In this document: positions 5,267 to 6,597 of the stretch, in pieces
Position numbering within the stretch: position 1 is the first letter of the stretch
How the letters are laid out: every line of letters begins with the position of its first letter
Assembly (NCBI GenBank): GCA_937860115.1
Contig: CALMBI010000127.1
Coordinates: forward strand, 1 to 6,597
DNA from: an uncultured Arcobacter sp.
Lineage (GTDB): Bacteria; Campylobacterota; Campylobacteria; Campylobacterales; Arcobacteraceae
Length of the DNA: 6,597 nucleotides
Direction: 5' to 3'
Notes under the pieces: generated by a model
Told to the model about the DNA's origin: nothing
What the model saw: the letters and a program-made list of their open reading frames with translations, nothing else
Database searches by the model: none
Translations under genes and position numbers: made by a program

Positions 5267-6597
5267 TGACTAAAAAGATTCTTCTGTTATCTGCAAACCT
5301 TTTGGTTTGTGGATATCTACTCCAAGCGAATGAAGATTTTGAAACAAATGATATTTCAAAACAATTTTTATCCAAACAAAATAATAATCTTAGTGAATCT
5401 GAAAATGAAAAATTTATTTTGGGTAAGAGTTTTTTTAGAATCCCTTGGGTAGAAGCACCAAGTGCAACCACTGCAAGAGATGGTCTTGGACCACTTTTTA
5501 GTGCTAATAGCTGTATCTCTTGCCATCCACATAATGGAGCTGGAACTGTTTTTACAAAAGAGAATCAAATAAGTCGTTCCCTTGTGACACGATTTTCTAT
5601 CAAAGATACAATCGATTTTCATAATGGATTTCTCCCTGATACTATCTATGGTTCACAACTGAGTATCAATGGAATCAAAGATGTCAAATACGAAGGGAAA
5701 CCAAAACTACACTATAAAAAAATAATTGAAAAATATCCTGATGGAATTAAAGTTATTTTATCTAAGCCACTCATAGATGTTGTCGATTTGAACTATGGGA
5801 AACTTTCAAGTGACACTACCATTACCCATAGAATTGCCCCTGCTCTTATTGGAATGGGGTTGATTGAAAAGATTCAAGAGAAAGATATTCTCATACATCA
5901 AGATATAAATGATACCAATAATGATGGGATAAGTGGGAAAGCAAATTTTGTGTATGATAGAAAAAGTGGTACAAAGAGATTAGGAAGATTTACTTGGAAA
6001 GCTTCATCCCCAACTCTTTTACAACAAACAGCGTCTGCTTTCCAAACAGATATGGGACTTACAAATTCCCTTTATCCATTTGAAAATTGTACAAGTGAAC
6101 AAAAAGAGTGTCTAGATGCACCAAAAAGTAGAGATTCTCTTGATGTTCCTGATGAAAGACTTGAAGCAGTTGCTTTTTATATCGCAAATCTTAAAGTTCC
6201 AAAACCAATAGTAACCAAAAAAACTACAAAAGGGAAAGCACTTTTTTCAAAAATTGGATGTGCTGATTGCCATATTCCATCATATACTTTGAACAATGGT
6301 TCTATTATCTCCCCCTATAGCGATTTTTTATTACATGATATGGGGAGCCGTTTAGCTGATAATGGTAGAGTTGAATTTGATGCACTTCCAAATGAATGGA
6401 GAACACAACCACTTTGGGGAATTGGAAAACGAAGTTGGATTTTAAAACAAACAAATTATCTTCATGATGGAAGAGCAAAAACGCTTGAAGAGACTATTCT
6501 ATGGCACGATGGAGAAGCGAAACAAGCGAAACATAGATTTAAAAATCTCTCAAAAAATGAGAGAAATGCAATCATTAAATTTTTAGGAGGATTATAA
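5266..6597 (+). CDS. Di-haem oxidoreductase family c-type cytochrome (DUF1111)
   Basis: This 443-residue periplasmic protein has two c-type haem attachment motifs, CISCH (83-87) and CADCH (332-336). The spacing and the surrounding sequence are those of the DUF1111 di-haem oxidoreductase (often called thiol oxidoreductase) family: RDGLGPLFSA before the first haem, an aspartate-rich DTNNDGISG (216-224) that could bind calcium, and near the C-terminus RTQPLWGIG (379-387) and LHDGRAKTLEE (399-409). A signal sequence spans about residues 1-21. Cys15 lies in it, but Val14 at the preceding position fits a lipobox poorly, so ordinary cleavage after LQA is favoured. The gene starts at the ATG overlapping the imelysin stop and has only a weak, distant GAAGAG upstream, pointing to translational coupling. 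The protein is probably a redox or peroxidase-like enzyme working with the imelysin protein. Its true substrate is unknown, and the name thiol oxidoreductase should not be taken literally. Confidence 0.92.
   Translation: MTKKILLLSANLLVCGYLLQANEDFETNDISKQFLSKQNNNLSESENEKFILGKSFFRIPWVEAPSATTARDGLGPLFSANSCISCHPHNGAGTVFTKENQISRSLVTRFSIKDTIDFHNGFLPDTIYGSQLSINGIKDVKYEGKPKLHYKKIIEKYPDGIKVILSKPLIDVVDLNYGKLSSDTTITHRIAPALIGMGLIEKIQEKDILIHQDINDTNNDGISGKANFVYDRKSGTKRLGRFTWKASSPTLLQQTASAFQTDMGLTNSLYPFENCTSEQKECLDAPKSRDSLDVPDERLEAVAFYIANLKVPKPIVTKKTTKGKALFSKIGCADCHIPSYTLNNGSIISPYSDFLLHDMGSRLADNGRVEFDALPNEWRTQPLWGIGKRSWILKQTNYLHDGRAKTLEETILWHDGEAKQAKHRFKNLSKNERNAIIKFLGGL

Noticed and set aside
5266..5331. 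Lipoprotein signal in the di-haem protein, based on Cys15
   Set aside because: The residue before the cysteine is valine, not glycine, alanine or serine, so the lipobox is poor. Ordinary signal peptidase cleavage after LQA is more likely.
5259..5622. Two leftward reading frames over the start of the di-haem gene (5259-5471 and 5368-5622)
   Set aside because: They are shadows opposite the signal peptide and first haem motif of an intact cytochrome gene.
1..6597. CRISPR arrays, tRNA or rRNA genes, insertion sequences, integrase genes or attachment sites
   Set aside because: I found no regularly spaced repeats, no structural RNA signatures and no transposase or integrase. Almost all of the window is explained by intact transport and iron genes.

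Overview
This window is AT-rich and dense with genes. It looks like a chromosomal iron-acquisition locus from a member of the Campylobacterota, perhaps an Arcobacter- or Sulfurimonas-like organism. That placement is an inference from base composition, protein style and gene content. No rRNA or other marker gene is present to confirm it.

Left part (minus strand, about 94-3794): an operon-like run of four genes reading leftward. It encodes a periplasmic ferric-iron-binding protein of the FutA/FbpA type, a fused two-half inner-membrane permease (FbpB type), an ABC ATPase (FbpC type) and a newly recognised 50-residue four-cysteine protein. The first three genes are joined by ATGA stop/start overlaps. 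The small gene follows the ATPase gene after a 37-base gap and has its own Shine-Dalgarno sequence. At the extreme left, a strong rho-independent terminator faces rightward and probably ends a gene lying outside the window.

Middle (3795-3931): a compact divergent control region of 137 bases. It holds a perfect 7-1-7 Fur-type palindrome, a second near-perfect one, another inverted repeat between them, and a possible seven-codon leader ORF just before the binding-protein gene.

Right part (plus strand, 3932-6597): an imelysin-family periplasmic protein with the GxHxxE motif, overlapping by one base a di-haem c-type cytochrome of the DUF1111 (di-haem oxidoreductase) family. The window ends exactly at the stop codon of the second gene, so the operon may continue beyond it.

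How the parts fit together: the two divergent units share one Fur-box-containing promoter region, so both are predicted to be switched on by iron shortage. The left unit gives classical ferric import across the inner membrane. The right unit is the less understood half. Imelysin/DUF1111 pairs are iron-associated in many Gram-negative bacteria, but their chemistry is not settled. A reasonable hypothesis is that the pair handles or redox-converts iron (or an iron complex) in the periplasm and feeds the ABC transporter.
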